From positions 1-21,405 of the forward strand of contig CAAFJI010000027.1 of assembly GCA_900763175.1 (NCBI GenBank): DNA of 21,405 nucleotides. Direction: 5' to 3'. Under the pieces are notes generated by a model, which worked only from the letters and a program-made list of their open reading frames with translations, was not told where the DNA came from and searched no databases. The position numbers were made by a program, and so were the translations under genes. The stretch is from Lachnospiraceae bacterium (lineage in GTDB: Bacteria; Bacillota; Clostridia; Lachnospirales; Lachnospiraceae). This document shows positions 8,047 to 14,644 of this stretch, piece by piece (position 1 is the first letter of the stretch; the number at the start of each line of letters is the position of its first letter).

Positions 8047-8436
8047 CTAGCTTGGCAGTCCTGTCCGGATGACCGTAATGATCTGTGGTGCCAGGGTTGC
8101 TACCAGACCACTTCCGATCCTCTTAAAGGCAATGGACTGTGCCCCACCATCCTGTGTATTGAGGGACTGCGCCCACTCGAACAGTCCCCACAACAGAAAG
8201 ATGGTACCGATCGAAGATACAATCGCTGCGATTACCTGATAAATGGCATCAAATCCTCCAGTAATCTGGGATGTGTCCACATTTCCCGCCGCAAACACCG
8301 GAACGTTTCCTGCAAAAAATAAGAGGAGGCAGCCCACACCGAACTGTGCCACGTGCCATCGCCATTCCTTTTTTGTTGGGTTCACTAGTTTCCTCTGGTT
8401 TGTTCTTTCATTCTGCATCTTGTTTTGTTTCATCAT
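8047..8436 (-). CDS. VirB2/Maff2-like small conjugation membrane protein
   Basis: This 129-residue protein has a basic N-terminal 30 residues and a membrane/signal-like segment (FGVGCLLLFFAGNVPVFAAGN). A second half follows with YQVIAAIVSSIGTIFLLWGLFEWAQSLNTQDGGAQ and a final hydrophobic stretch (SGLVATLAPQIITVI). The LWGLFEW...GGAQSIAFKRIGSG layout resembles the Maff2/VirB2-like proteins that precede VirB6 in Gram-positive conjugation operons. They are probably small subunits of the membrane channel. Cleavage after VFAAG is possible. The start at 8436 has GGAGG about 6 bp upstream, and a second ATG follows directly. Assignment rests on layout and position more than on strict motif matches. 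Confidence 0.7.
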   Translation of the reverse strand: MMKQNKMQNERTNQRKLVNPTKKEWRWHVAQFGVGCLLLFFAGNVPVFAAGNVDTSQITGGFDAIYQVIAAIVSSIGTIFLLWGLFEWAQSLNTQDGGAQSIAFKRIGSGLVATLAPQIITVIRTGLPS

Positions 8437-8445
8437 TTTTTCCTC

Positions 8446-8646
8446 CTACTCTCCAATGCGAAACACACGGATCATCAAAAACATTAAGATTCCTGCCACC
8501 AATGGCATGGTAATAAAAAATGCCAGTCCAATATAAGCGGCACCAAATTTCTGATTCACAACATAAGCGGCAGCTAATCCACATAAAATTCCAATGACCA
8601 CTGCGATCACAACGACCAGTTTAGATTTCCAATTACTTCTTCTCAT
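8446..8646 (-). CDS. small two-segment membrane protein
   Basis: This 66-residue protein is almost entirely two hydrophobic helices (KLVVVIAVVIGILCGLAAAYVV and YIGLAFFITMPLVAGILMFLMI) with short charged ends. I chose the ATG at 8646 because AAAAGGAG lies about 6 bp upstream. The open frame to 8718 runs through a terminator and a palindrome and lacks a ribosome site. It is the first gene after the internal terminator and begins the conjugation-channel block. The function is unknown and no family is recognised. It may be a small channel subunit or chaperone. Confidence 0.65.
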   Translation of the reverse strand: MRRSNWKSKLVVVIAVVIGILCGLAAAYVVNQKFGAAYIGLAFFITMPLVAGILMFLMIRVFRIGE

Positions 8647-8663
8647 AACAATCTCCTTTTCCT

Positions 8664-8680
8664 GTTCCGAAATCCGGAAC
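8664..8680. repeat. intergenic palindrome GTTCCGAAATCCGGAAC, copy 2
   Basis: The GTTCCG/CGGAAC arms match the palindromes at 7182-7198 and 9136-9152 with small changes in the centre. It sits between the internal terminator and the AAAAGGAG ribosome site of the 66-residue gene, about 9 bp before that site on the minus strand. Confidence 0.75.
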
Positions 8681-8700
8681 ATCTCTTTCATTTTGAGTAC

Positions 8701-8726
8701 AAAAAAAGCACGAACCATCCGTGCTT
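8701..8726 (-). terminator. Rho-independent terminator inside the operon
   Basis: On the minus strand AAGCACG (8720-8726) and CGTGCTT (8706-8712) form a 7-bp stem with a 7-base loop, followed by a run of seven T bases. The stop codon of the 132-residue gene overlaps the start of the stem. This is a good intrinsic terminator and would separate the pilus and accessory genes from the conjugation-channel genes unless it is read through. Confidence 0.8.
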
Positions 8727-9123
8727 AGTGACAAGTTAATGCGGTTGTCTTTTGAATTTCCCGCTTTAACACCTCCCTGATTTGTTTTTCACAAACAGCA
8801 CTGGAATCTGACAGATAAGCCAGTGCCGTTTCATAGTCCTGGTACCGACTGTGTTCCAGGTAATCCAGGGCTGCTTTTGCCCGTCCATTTTCTTTGGGAC
8901 ACTGCTCCACCAAAAGCGTCAGCATCCCCCGTAATGTACCAGCAGATTCATAGGCTCTGGGAACAGCATCCAAAAACGCCTGGGAATACAGCTTTTTCGG
9001 GAGTCTTTTTCCCTGTTGGATGTTTCCTGCCCTACGATCCCTGATTTCAAACAGAACCATGACAGCAATGGTTCCCGCCGACAACAGAAGCAGGACGATT
9101 CCGATCACAATATAAAACATCAT
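8725..9123 (-). CDS. single-pass membrane protein of unknown function
   Basis: This 132-residue protein has one N-terminal membrane segment (FYIVIGIVLLLLSAGTIAVMVLF). A helical cytosolic domain follows, with FLDAVPRAYESAGTLRGMLTLLVEQCP and LDYLEHSRYQDYETALAYLSDSS, reminiscent of short helical repeats. I recognise no family. The start is an ATG at 9123, followed by a second ATG, with AAAGGAG just upstream. It follows the coiled-coil gene by 32 bp, with a palindrome between, and is the last gene before the internal terminator. It could tether the coiled-coil protein to the membrane, but that is inference. Confidence 0.7.
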   Translation of the reverse strand: MMFYIVIGIVLLLLSAGTIAVMVLFEIRDRRAGNIQQGKRLPKKLYSQAFLDAVPRAYESAGTLRGMLTLLVEQCPKENGRAKAALDYLEHSRYQDYETALAYLSDSSAVCEKQIREVLKREIQKTTALTCH

Positions 9124-9135
9124 AACTCCTTTCTT

Positions 9136-9152
9136 GTTCCGAATTTCGGAAC
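9136..9152. repeat. intergenic palindrome GTTCCGAATTTCGGAAC, copy 3
   Basis: This is identical to the palindrome at 7182-7198: 8-bp arms around one central base. It begins 3 bp after the stop of the coiled-coil gene and ends just before the AAAGGAG site of the following membrane-protein gene. Confidence 0.8.
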
Positions 9153-9155
9153 ACC

Positions 9156-10349
9156 CTATCCTCGGAAATAGTCTGCAATCTCAAAGACCTGCTTCATGGC
9201 CTGTTTGGGTGTCAGTTCCTTGGTCAAGAAGCCGCTGGCATAAACACGCCCATCGCCCTTGGAATATTGGAACTGTACCCCCGGCACCTTTTTCCCAAGC
9301 CTCTCTAATTTCTCTTCCAACTCCCTTCCGCCTTTGCGTTTTGCGGAAATGTCAAACTGGATCAAGTCTTCAAAAAACAGAAAGGCATAGGACAGTTTCC
9401 CTACCTCTCCATGGAGCTGTTCTCCTTCTTCCGAATGCCGGATTTCCAGCTGCTCAAACTCGGGTTGATTGTTCTGCAGATATTTCTGTAAAACTGTTGC
9501 AGTCAATTCCTCTCTGGTAATCTCCTGTTCTTTTACGGAAACCCGCAACGGTCGCTGTCTCCATTCATTCTCTTCGGCTGCATCCATCTCTTCCGGGATG
9601 ACTTCCGCTGAATCCGGTTCGGTTTCCACCTGCGGCAGCACGTCTCTCTCTTTTTCTGGCTCCTGTGGCGGTTCCTGTTTGGATTCCAGCAGCTTTTTCA
9701 GCAAGGAGGTTCTCTCCTCCCCCAATTGTTTCAACAGAAGCTCTTTCTGCTCCAGCTGGGTAGTCAGGTGTTGGTTCTCCTCCCGTAATTGCGCCAATTC
9801 TTCCTGTTCTGCGTATCGTGTCTGCTGGGAACGTGTCTTTTCTTGGAACAGAGCGTCCCGTTCCTGTTTCACTGCCTCGTATTCCGGTTTCGGCACGTAT
9901 GCGGACAGATCCGGAAGGGACGGTGGGATTCCGCATTCCTGTTGGCCGATCTTATATTCATACTCCCGCTTCAGATCTTCCGCTTCCATTCGTTCATTTC
10001 GCAGCTGCTCCAGTTCCAGGCGGCTTTTCATCAAAAGCTCCTGTTGCTGCCCTTCATAGAGCTTCTTGGTCTGTTCAAAGTCCTGTTTTTCACGCTGCAG
10101 AGCTTCCTGTTCCTTCCGGTGGGCTGCTTCCTGTTCTGCCAGCTCCTGTTTCTGTCCTTCCAGGCTTTGGTATTGTCTTCCAAGCTCGGTCTGAATCTTT
10201 TGCAGATCCCGGCTTTTCTGTTCATACTCCTGTTTCCGTTTCTGGTGCGTTGCCTCCCGTACAGCAAAAATGCGCTGCATCTCTTCCAAATACTGTTTGG
10301 TTCCGGATCCTTCTGGCTCCGGAAATTCCCTTGTTTTCTCTTCTTCCAT
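9156..10349 (-). CDS. long coiled-coil protein with C-terminal globular domain
   Basis: This cytosolic protein has 397 residues. Residues about 15-125 and 150-225 are Gln/Glu/Lys-rich heptad-like coiled coils, broken by a Pro-rich patch (GIPPSLPDLSAYVPKPEY). An acidic linker follows, and residues about 275-397 form a globular domain ending VFEIADYFRG. It has no signal peptide or membrane segment. The frame stays open to 10373, but the ATG at 10349 has AAGGAGG only 4 bp upstream and is the better start. I do not recognise the C-terminal domain. A scaffold or cytoskeleton-like role for the transfer or pilus machinery is possible. Confidence 0.75.
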   Translation of the reverse strand: MEEEKTREFPEPEGSGTKQYLEEMQRIFAVREATHQKRKQEYEQKSRDLQKIQTELGRQYQSLEGQKQELAEQEAAHRKEQEALQREKQDFEQTKKLYEGQQQELLMKSRLELEQLRNERMEAEDLKREYEYKIGQQECGIPPSLPDLSAYVPKPEYEAVKQERDALFQEKTRSQQTRYAEQEELAQLREENQHLTTQLEQKELLLKQLGEERTSLLKKLLESKQEPPQEPEKERDVLPQVETEPDSAEVIPEEMDAAEENEWRQRPLRVSVKEQEITREELTATVLQKYLQNNQPEFEQLEIRHSEEGEQLHGEVGKLSYAFLFFEDLIQFDISAKRKGGRELEEKLERLGKKVPGVQFQYSKGDGRVYASGFLTKELTPKQAMKQVFEIADYFRG

Positions 10350-10366
10350 ACATCCTCCTTCTTGTT

Positions 10367-10618
10367 TCACCACCAGGAATCCCCGGTTTTTGGCACTGGC
10401 ACTTCAGGTGCAGGTGCCACTGGTTCTTCAGATGCCATAGGGTTCTGTGGTTCCTGGGTTTCCTCGAAATCTTTCTCCTTTGTTTCAGACTCTTGCATCT
10501 GTTCTGTTTTGGGACGTTCCTTTTCGGGTAGAGTCGTTAGGGAACGTCCCAGACAAAGGCTGCCACAGGCAGCCAGTACGATGCTGGTAATCAGCAACAT
10601 CTTGTTTCGTTTTTTCAT
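10367..10618 (-). CDS. small lipoprotein-like protein with truncated sorting motif
   Basis: This 83-residue protein begins with a basic end and a hydrophobic segment that finishes in a lipobox-like LAAC (Cys18), so it may be a lipoprotein. A Glu/Gln/Pro-rich extracellular stretch follows. The C-terminus reads VPKTGDSWW and stops. VPKTG resembles a sortase motif (xPxTG), but the membrane helix and basic tail that normally follow are missing, and the next gene begins right after, so no continuation is hidden there. It directly follows the class B sortase gene, with TAGGAGGGAG as its ribosome site. It could be a degenerate sortase substrate or a lipoprotein with a chance motif. Confidence 0.65.
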   Translation of the reverse strand: MKKRNKMLLITSIVLAACGSLCLGRSLTTLPEKERPKTEQMQESETKEKDFEETQEPQNPMASEEPVAPAPEVPVPKTGDSWW

Positions 10619-10634
10619 GGATTCGCACTCCCTC

Positions 10635-11309
10635 CTAAAAGGCAGTGCGTGTTTCCACTACCTTTGTATTCACTGCCAGCCGCTTGGGGGTCTGGAAATA
10701 TCCCACACAGGTCACAAGCGTCACCCTGGCTGTATCCTGACCCTGGCTCTCCCTACTGGAAAAACAGGGATCATCTGCCTGCAGATACTTCCAGCCTTCC
10801 ACCTGCAGTTTCCGGACACGCTCCGGCGTATACAGATAGGCTTCCGGATTTGCCGTCAAAAACGCTTCGTCCGTAAATTGTTTCAAACTTCCGAACATCT
10901 GTCCGGAAGCCATGTTGTGGGCAAACAGATACACCTGACTGTCCGAAATCCTTGCTCCGGCAAAGGTAAAAATACTCCCCAGGGGGCTGTATGCCCCTTC
11001 AAAATCTTTGGTCAGGTATTCTGTATCCGTCTGTCCCGTCAGGATGGGACTGTCCACCCCGATCTGGGGCACATACAGCCATCCCACGATCTCCGGATTG
11101 ATGCGCTGCAATGCTGCAAAATCAATGGTACGTTCCATGGGATCTGCCTCCTGGCTGCCCGCCTCCTGTACCACCAGTTTCTGTAACGCCTCCCCCTTGA
11201 CTTTGATCTCCTGGAATGGTTCCTGTTCCCGGTATGCCAGATAAAAGCAGCCCACACCCAGCAACACCAACAAAACGGCCAATCCCATAAGTCCCTTACT
11301 TTTTCTCAT
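10635..11309 (-). CDS. srtB: class B sortase
   Basis: This 224-residue transpeptidase has an N-terminal membrane anchor (GLAVLLVLLGVGCFYLAY). The class B-like start of the fold reads DFAALQRINPEIVGWLYVPQIGVDSPIL. The active site is His131 (LFAHNM), Cys201 (TLVTC) and Arg210 (PKRLAV). Such enzymes attach surface proteins or pili to the cell wall. The gene overlaps the end of the minor-pilin gene by 14 bp, indicating coupled translation. In this pilus operon it may act as the housekeeping anchoring enzyme for the pilus base or for the small protein encoded next. Its exact substrate motif cannot be told from the sequence. Confidence 0.92.
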   Translation of the reverse strand: MRKSKGLMGLAVLLVLLGVGCFYLAYREQEPFQEIKVKGEALQKLVVQEAGSQEADPMERTIDFAALQRINPEIVGWLYVPQIGVDSPILTGQTDTEYLTKDFEGAYSPLGSIFTFAGARISDSQVYLFAHNMASGQMFGSLKQFTDEAFLTANPEAYLYTPERVRKLQVEGWKYLQADDPCFSSRESQGQDTARVTLVTCVGYFQTPKRLAVNTKVVETRTAF

Positions 11310-11982
11310 ATCGTTTTGCTACAATTACCAGTCCCCCGGCAAGCACCAGAAGGAGGACTCCCCCTGCTACATACCAAATGGTGGCATCAAACAGTCCGGT
11401 CTGGGGTGCCGTATGCTCGGCTGGTCTCGGGGTGTGCTTCGGTTCCACTTTGATGTCGTAATGTAAGGTTTCGTCTGTTTCCATGGCAGGGATGCTTACG
11501 AGGGTCGGGGATACCAGATCGTACCCCGGCTGGTCTTTGGCCGTTAACAGATACACTCCCAACTCCTGTTTTTCAAACACGACTTGTCCGTTTCCATCCG
11601 TTTTTTTGCCCTGTTCTTGTTTGGCTGTCTCTGCCAGCGTTTTGGCAGCCTCCTCCAACTGCTCTGCCGTGGTCAGTGTATTCAAATCGATCTTTGTGTT
11701 TTCATATTCCGGAAGCAGCGTATAGGTGCTGTCCTGGATCTCTCCTACTTTGGTCAGGGAAAACTCCACATCCGCTACGCTGGTTCCCTCTTTTCCCGGT
11801 GTCAGCTGGACGGTCACGCTTCCCGTCTGCACCGTCTGCTCTGGACTTTGCCCGGTCTGTGTCTCCTGCCCGGTATTCGGTTCTGCTGGTTCCTGAGCCG
11901 CCTGCACACTGCAGACGCTCCCAAAGGTCAATAGCAGTGCCAGACATCCGGCACTAAATCTTGTCATCATATTTCGCTTCAT
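11296..11982 (-). CDS. minor pilin / pilus base subunit with APQTG sorting signal
   Basis: This 228-residue protein has a signal peptide (FSAGCLALLLTFGSVCSVQAA) and a Thr/Gln-rich stretch. A CnaB/SpaA-like pilin domain follows, with VTVQLTPGKEGTSVADVEFSLTKVG and GQVVFEKQELGVYLLTA. The C-terminal sorting signal is APQTG (about 192-196), a membrane helix and the tail KRYEKK. APQTG departs from LPxTG at the first position. Size and position next to two sortases suggest a minor subunit or base pilin. I chose the ATG at 11982, with AAAGGAGA about 10 bp upstream. It overlaps the class C sortase gene by 29 bp, and the longer frame lacks a signal peptide. Confidence 0.88.
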   Translation of the reverse strand: MKRNMMTRFSAGCLALLLTFGSVCSVQAAQEPAEPNTGQETQTGQSPEQTVQTGSVTVQLTPGKEGTSVADVEFSLTKVGEIQDSTYTLLPEYENTKIDLNTLTTAEQLEEAAKTLAETAKQEQGKKTDGNGQVVFEKQELGVYLLTAKDQPGYDLVSPTLVSIPAMETDETLHYDIKVEPKHTPRPAEHTAPQTGLFDATIWYVAGGVLLLVLAGGLVIVAKRYEKK

Positions 11983-12793
11983 TGATTGTCCGTCTCCTTT
12001 CTCTCCAGATATACAGGAGGAATAATAGTAAGAACGCAAACGGCAACAGGGTAAATACCAATTCCCTTGCAGAGGGCAGTTCTTCTCCCATGCTGTTTGC
12101 TTTTTTTGCCTCATAAGGCACCCGCTTTCCAGTTACGATCAGGCGGTGCGTGTTTAACCCATAAGGGGTACAGGTAATGATCGATGCCAGATCCTGCCCT
12201 TCCTGGATCTTTAATATAGAGACTTCTTCGGGCTTTACCACCTGGATCTCCGTCACCTGATAGGCCAGGGTTTCATTTAATACGTGGAAAAAGAAATAAT
12301 CCCCCTTTTCCATCTCATCCAATCGGGTCAAAAGCTTCGACTGGGGAAGTCCCCGGTGTCCGGTTAAAATGCTATGGGTAGATTCCCCTCCCACCGGAAG
12401 GCTGCTTCCCTGCAGATGCCCGATCCCTTTCGATAATACTTCTTCACTCGTTCCATGATAGATTGGAAGTTCCACTCCGATTTTTGGGATATCCAGACTT
12501 CCCATGACCCCTGTCCCGGTCGTATCTAGCAGGGATGCGTAAGACGCATCCCCCAAAAGAAGTGCATCCTCCCCAGATAAGGCTGCCCCATTGGTCTGGT
12601 AGAGGATGCTGTTGTAATGTTCTGCCTGTTTCCGTAGTTCTTTTACATCCCGTTTCTGTTCCCGGATGGTCTTCTGATAGGTTGCAATCACCTTTTCCTG
12701 CTCTTTCTGACTGTACAGATGTGCCAGAAGGGGCAGACAGCAACAAAGGAATCCAAGTACAAACAACACCCAGATTCCCCATCGTTTCCGCAT
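11954..12793 (-). CDS. srtC: class C (pilus-assembly) sortase
   Basis: This 279-residue sortase would polymerise the major pilin through isopeptide bonds. It has an N-terminal membrane segment, a coiled-coil-like region (residues about 28-60) and a C-terminal membrane segment (LVFTLLPFAFLLLFLLYIW), the two-anchor layout typical of class C. Active-site residues are His146 (LTGHRG), Cys208 (IITCTPYG) and Arg217 (THRLIVTGKR). A flexible segment near SLLDTTGTGVMGSLDIP is where the family carries its lid, but the usual Asp-Pro-aromatic lid motif is not evident. The gene starts 3 bp after the major-pilin stop, and the pilin's last codons provide the ribosome site. Confidence 0.95.
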   Translation of the reverse strand: MRKRWGIWVLFVLGFLCCCLPLLAHLYSQKEQEKVIATYQKTIREQKRDVKELRKQAEHYNSILYQTNGAALSGEDALLLGDASYASLLDTTGTGVMGSLDIPKIGVELPIYHGTSEEVLSKGIGHLQGSSLPVGGESTHSILTGHRGLPQSKLLTRLDEMEKGDYFFFHVLNETLAYQVTEIQVVKPEEVSILKIQEGQDLASIITCTPYGLNTHRLIVTGKRVPYEAKKANSMGEELPSARELVFTLLPFAFLLLFLLYIWRERRRTINEAKYDDKI

Positions 12794-12796
12794 TCC

Positions 12797-14644
12797 TTAT
12801 TCCTTCTTTCTTGCTTTTGTAACTGCCACTGCCATCAGCCCGGCTCCTGTTACCAGGAGGATTGCCATTGCCGGAGTACCGGTAACCGGAAGTTTGCTTC
12901 CCACTTTGTTGACAACGGTCAGGTTCGCATTTCCCTGTTCCGGATCGGTTTCCAGCTGCAGGTCATTTTCTTCCGTTGCCCCGTCATAGAAGCTCTTGAT
13001 ATGTGCCGTTGCCTGCAGCTCCTTCAAGGTTTCTGCAGTGGCTCCCTGACCCTTGATGTAATTGTTTCGGTCATCCGTATAGGTTGGGATGATCTTGATC
13101 TCGATGGGGTCTTTTAACAACCGGTATCCGTCCGGGGCTTTGGTCTCTTTCAGCCAATACGTTCCCTGATCCAGACCGATGAGGATCACCTGTCCATCCG
13201 CTCCGGATACCATCTCCACCGCATCCTGTGGCTGGCTGCCACCTGTGTGATCCGTACCTCCGGCAGAATCCCGGTTGATCACATGATAGCCTGTATCCCC
13301 CTGTTTCACGTAGACTTCGTTTTTACAGTCTTTGTCACTGTATAACCGGAAATGTGCACCCTGCAGCACCTTGTCATGGTCATTGGTTTTCACAATGTCA
13401 ATCCGATAGGTGAAGCAGACGACCGTATCCCATGGGGTAAATCCTGTTTTCCCGTCTCCGTTGGAATCTGCATCGTTGGAGAATTCCAGCCGCACATCAT
13501 TCTCAAAGCCCGGACGTCCCGTATCGTTGGCTGCCAGATCATTCAACGTTGCCTCATAAGTCAGGGTCACTTTCTGTCCATAGGTGTTTTCCTGTTTCTC
13601 GTTAAAGTTCGGGAACTGCTTGTCTACAATTGCCTTCATATCCTGGACAACCACCTGGAAGGTATCTTCTCCACCCGGATTCGTTTTGACTGTAAACTCC
13701 CCTTCTTTTAAGGTGTAGCTTTTCCCTTTTTCATCAGAAATCGTAATCTTCACGCTTTCCGGTTTAAACGTCAGGGCTTTGTCCATCTTGTCATGCCATG
13801 CGTAGTAATAGGTCTTGTATCCGTTCATGTTTGGAATGTTGGACTCGTATTTGTAAGGAACGGTCTGACCGATCTCATAGTCCCCAATGTCATTCCACCC
13901 GTTTTTATCCGGAATGTTCTGGGGCAGATCATCCTCCTGGATTTTTTTGATCACACTTGGATAATCGGATTTGATCTGCATTTCTGCCGTTGGGTTTGCT
14001 GTACTCACCATACAAAGAGATCCTGCAGAGTGTGTCCCTTCCACATCCGTAATTTCATCCACCAGATAATAGCCGAACGCTAAGCCTGTCAGCTGGACAG
14101 AATTGTCAGCTTTTACATCCTTTACATTCACCACCTCGGACTGCACGCCCTGTTTTTCGATTTCATCTCGTAAATCCTCTACAAAATACCGAAACTTGCT
14201 GTAGCGTCCTTCCAGTTCCTGTTCCGTCTGCGCTCCTTCCACTTTGTAGGCGTTCAGAGACTGGATGTAATCGATTACCATATATTCTGTCACATCATCC
14301 ACTGGAACAGACAGTGCCTTTGCTGCCACATTCTTTAATGCCTGTTCGTAGGCTGGATTGAAGGTGTAATTGATGGATTCCATGCCCTGTGCATTCTGCG
14401 CCAGGAACAGCTTGTACACATGGAATTTCTTCCCTACCAGCGTCTGGCCTGCATTTCCCTTGATGGTAATGTTTGCCGTGCCGCTTCCCATGTTGGCAAT
14501 TCCGCCCTGGGTGTTATATTCCTTTGCTGCCACGGTTGCTTCTTCTGCAGCCTGTACGGTCAACAGCGGAGCCCCTACGGTACTTACACTGATTCCACCC
14601 AATGCTAAGAGTGTTGCGAACATCCACACTTTATTTCTCCTCAT
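12797..14644 (-). CDS. major (shaft) pilin, SpaA-type isopeptide-forming, LPVTG-anchored
   Basis: This 615-residue protein has a signal peptide ending near VQAA. It has an N-terminal pilin domain (KKFHVYKLFLAQ ... GLAFGYYLVDE), a central isopeptide-forming D2-like domain (VPYKYESNIPNMNGYKTYYYAWHDKMDKALTF ... KVTLTYEATLN) and a CnaB domain (VKTNDHDKVLQGAHFRLYSD ... YWLKETKAPDGY). The E-box phrase YWLKETKAPDGY marks an internal Lys-Asn bond. It ends with LPVTG (about 585-589), a membrane helix and a KARKKE tail. A canonical YPK pilin motif is not obvious, although DYPSVIKKI may serve. It overlaps the adhesin gene by 14 bp and is followed by the class C sortase, as expected for a shaft subunit. 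Confidence 0.93.
   Translation of the reverse strand: MRRNKVWMFATLLALGGISVSTVGAPLLTVQAAEEATVAAKEYNTQGGIANMGSGTANITIKGNAGQTLVGKKFHVYKLFLAQNAQGMESINYTFNPAYEQALKNVAAKALSVPVDDVTEYMVIDYIQSLNAYKVEGAQTEQELEGRYSKFRYFVEDLRDEIEKQGVQSEVVNVKDVKADNSVQLTGLAFGYYLVDEITDVEGTHSAGSLCMVSTANPTAEMQIKSDYPSVIKKIQEDDLPQNIPDKNGWNDIGDYEIGQTVPYKYESNIPNMNGYKTYYYAWHDKMDKALTFKPESVKITISDEKGKSYTLKEGEFTVKTNPGGEDTFQVVVQDMKAIVDKQFPNFNEKQENTYGQKVTLTYEATLNDLAANDTGRPGFENDVRLEFSNDADSNGDGKTGFTPWDTVVCFTYRIDIVKTNDHDKVLQGAHFRLYSDKDCKNEVYVKQGDTGYHVINRDSAGGTDHTGGSQPQDAVEMVSGADGQVILIGLDQGTYWLKETKAPDGYRLLKDPIEIKIIPTYTDDRNNYIKGQGATAETLKELQATAHIKSFYDGATEENDLQLETDPEQGNANLTVVNKVGSKLPVTGTPAMAILLVTGAGLMAVAVTKARKKE

Noticed and set aside
9789..11186. 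465-residue plus-strand open frame
   Set aside because: It runs antisense across the end of the class B sortase gene, the small lipoprotein-like gene and the coiled-coil gene. Its length comes from the Glu/Gln-rich codons on the other strand, and it lacks a ribosome site and any sensible domain.
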